DNA of 35,345 bases. Origin: Methylobacterium oryzihabitans (lineage in GTDB: Bacteria; Pseudomonadota; Alphaproteobacteria; Rhizobiales; Beijerinckiaceae). Every line of letters starts with the position of its first letter. Within the stretch, counting starts at the first letter, position 1. The notes beneath the pieces are model-generated. The model was given only the letters and a program-made list of their open reading frames with translations. It had not been told where the DNA came from and did not search any database. The DNA lies in assembly GCF_004004555.2 (NCBI RefSeq), contig NZ_SACP01000043.1, positions 1 through 35,345 of the forward strand. The letters are read 5' to 3'. This document shows, piece after piece, positions 33,752 to 35,345 of the stretch. Made by a program: the position numbers and the translations under genes.

Positions 33752-35345
33752 TCAGCCGTCCCGCGCCGCCTTCAGCCGGTAGAGCGCCTCCAAGGCATCC
33801 CGCGGGGTCATCGCGTCGGGATCGAGCCCGTCGAGGAGGTCGCGCAGGGCGTCCGGCTTCGGCGGCGGAGCCGGAGCGGCGGGCGGCGGCAGGCTCGCGA
33901 ACAGCGGCAGTTCGGCCGGCGCCGCGGCACGACGGCCGCGACCGCCCTCGCCCCGGCCGCTCTCAAGCTCCGACAGGATCACCTTGGCGCGGGCGATCAC
34001 CGCCGCCGGAAGGCCGGCGAGGCGCGCGACCTGGAGGCCGTAGGAGCGGTCGGCGGCACCCGGCACCACCTCGTGCAGGAACACCACGTCGCCCTTCCAC
34101 TCCGTCACCTTCAGGGTGGCGTTGGACAGGCGATCCAGCCGCTTGGCGAGGCCGGTCAGCTCGTGGAAGTGGGTCGCGAACAGCGCCCGGCAGCCGGTGA
34201 TCTCGTGCAGGTGTTCGAGGCAGGCCCAGGCGATCGACAGCCCGTCGAAGGTCGCGGTGCCGCGCCCGATCTCGTCGAGCACCACCAGCGAGCGGCGGCT
34301 GGCCTGGTTCAGGATCGCGGCGGTCTCGACCATCTCGACCATGAAGGTCGAGTGGCCGCGGGCGAGGTCGTCGGCGGCGCCGACGCGCGAGAACAGCCGG
34401 TCGACCACCCCGAGATGGGCGGCCCGCGCCGGCACGAAGCCGCCGATCTGCGCAAGCACCGCGATCAGCGCGTTCTGGCGCAGGAAGGTCGACTTGCCGC
34501 CCATGTTCGGGCCGGTGACGACGAGGATCTGGCCGGCCTCCCGGCCGGTGCCGGCCTCCCGGCCGGTTCCCGAGTCCCGACCCGACAGGTCGCAGTCGTT
34601 GGCGATGAACGGCTCGCCGGCGCGCTTGAGCGCCGCCTCGACGACCGGGTGGCGGGCGCCCTCGATCCGGAAGGTCAGGCCGTCGTCCACCACCGGCCGG
34701 GTCCAGGCGAGTTCGACCGCGAGTTCGGCGTGCGAGGCGGACACGTCGAGGGCGGCGAGCGCCTTCGAGGCGGCGGCGATTCCCTCCGCCTCGCCGAGCA
34801 CCGCCGCGGAGAGTTCGTCGAACACCGCCAGTTCGAGGGCGAGCGCCCGGCCGGCGGCGCCGGAGATGCGCGATTCGAGTTCGCCCAGCTCGACGCTGGT
34901 GAAGCGCATCGCGTCGACCATCGTCTGGCGGTGGATGTAGGTCGCCCGCCAGGGGTCCTTCAGCAGCGTCTCGCCGAAGGCCTGCGGCACCTCGATGAAG
35001 TAGCCGAGCAGGTTGTTGTGCTTGATCCGCAGGGTCCGGCAGCCGGTCTCCTCGGCGTAACGGGCCTGGAGCGCCGCGACGTAGCGCCGGGAATCGCTGC
35101 CGAGTTCGCGCGCCTCGTCGAGGCCGGCGTGGAAGCCGGCGCGCACGAAGCCGCCGTCGCGGCGCAGAAGCGGCAGGTCGTCGGCGAGGGCCGCGGCGAG
35201 GCGCTCGACGAGGTCCTCGCCGGTGCCCGCGAGCAGCCGGGCCGCCTTGCCGATCTCCGCCGGCAGCGCGCCGGAGCCGGCGAGCCGGGTCGCGAGGCTG
35301 CGGGCGGCGTCGAGGCCGTCGCGCAGGGCCGCGAGGTCGCGCGGG
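33752..35345 (-). CDS. mutS: DNA mismatch repair protein MutS, N-terminus beyond window
   Basis: The gene enters from the right edge and ends at 33752, so about 531 C-terminal residues are present and the mismatch-recognition domain is outside. The lever/clamp part includes IKHNNLLGYFIEV and IHRQTMVDAMRFTSVELGELESRI. The ATPase part has Walker A GPNMGGKST, then ARGHSTFMVEM, Walker B DEIGRGTATFDG and FATHFHELTGL. The C-terminus is a Pro/Ala-rich stretch then a MutL/dimer-like tail ending LEALYRLKAARDG. An 18-bp tandem repeat adds a second GTGREA just before Walker A. The frame is intact across this window. Confidence 0.95.
   Translation of the reverse strand, partial: PRDLAALRDGLDAARSLATRLAGSGALPAEIGKAARLLAGTGEDLVERLAAALADDLPLLRRDGGFVRAGFHAGLDEARELGSDSRRYVAALQARYAEETGCRTLRIKHNNLLGYFIEVPQAFGETLLKDPWRATYIHRQTMVDAMRFTSVELGELESRISGAAGRALALELAVFDELSAAVLGEAEGIAAASKALAALDVSASHAELAVELAWTRPVVDDGLTFRIEGARHPVVEAALKRAGEPFIANDCDLSGRDSGTGREAGTGREAGQILVVTGPNMGGKSTFLRQNALIAVLAQIGGFVPARAAHLGVVDRLFSRVGAADDLARGHSTFMVEMVETAAILNQASRRSLVVLDEIGRGTATFDGLSIAWACLEHLHEITGCRALFATHFHELTGLAKRLDRLSNATLKVTEWKGDVVFLHEVVPGAADRSYGLQVARLAGLPAAVIARAKVILSELESGRGEGGRGRRAAAPAELPLFASLPPPAAPAPPPKPDALRDLLDGLDPDAMTPRDALEALYRLKAARDG
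34533..34568 (-). repeat. 18-bp in-frame tandem repeat inside mutS
   Basis: CCGGCCTCCCGGCCGGTG (34533-34550) is followed directly by a near-exact copy (34551-34568, one base different). It encodes a doubled Gly-Thr-Gly-Arg-Glu-Ala motif in the loop before the MutS Walker A strand. The frame is kept. Confidence 0.9.

Overview
The window is about 35 kb of very GC-rich chromosome from an alphaproteobacterium. Gene families and local gene order suit the Rhizobiales, and Methylobacteriaceae is my best guess. The pointers are an alphaproteobacterial SerC, a complete Tad/Cpa pilus locus, a NadQ-type regulator beside nadABC, and TTGSI-motif lipoproteins. Because of the high GC content most long antisense reading frames are shadows and are left out. 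No rRNA, tRNA, CRISPR array, transposase or prophage gene was found.

Layout. 1-771 is a lytic transglycosylase that runs off the left edge. 895-2067 is serC, with two hairpins before its start that resemble the serC leader RNA. Then come a SulP anion transporter (2355-3830) and a secreted SGNH hydrolase (4120-4761). 4784-9401 is a translation and secretion block read on the minus strand: a small YHS-like protein, ffh, rpsP, rimM and trmD. A membrane protein gene on the opposite strand (5617-6462) sits between rimM and trmD.

9608-21600 is the Tad (tight adherence) pilus locus. Two TadE-like minor pilins and a stand-alone secretin N-domain protein are on the minus strand. The Flp pilin, prepilin peptidase, CpaB, secretin CpaC, lipoprotein CpaD, CpaE, ATPase CpaF, TadB and TadC are on the plus strand. 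A TPR lipoprotein (TadD) is convergent at the end. TTAACC motifs resembling CtrA sites lie upstream of several transcription units. An unusual 16-bp perfect palindrome lies between tadB and tadC.

21980-25268 holds an M17 aminopeptidase, an EcsC-family protein and a RelE/XRE toxin-antitoxin pair with a palindromic operator. 25537-29917 is the de novo NAD pathway (nadA-nadB-nadC) with a NadQ-like Nudix/winged-helix regulator. Two tandem 19-bp palindromes sit between that regulator and nadA. 30152-33697 holds a YciA-type thioesterase, an AmpG-like permease, and a LOV-domain histidine kinase with its partner response regulator. The right edge is the 3' part of mutS.

Most worth a second look: (1) the LOV kinase keeps the photoactive Cys but has Leu where LOV domains carry the signalling Gln; (2) its overlapping response regulator is frameshifted by an exact 13-bp tandem duplication; (3) tandem operators between nadQ and nadA; (4) the candidate serC leader; (5) the palindromic spacer between tadB and tadC; (6) the toxin operator that covers the annotated toxin start.
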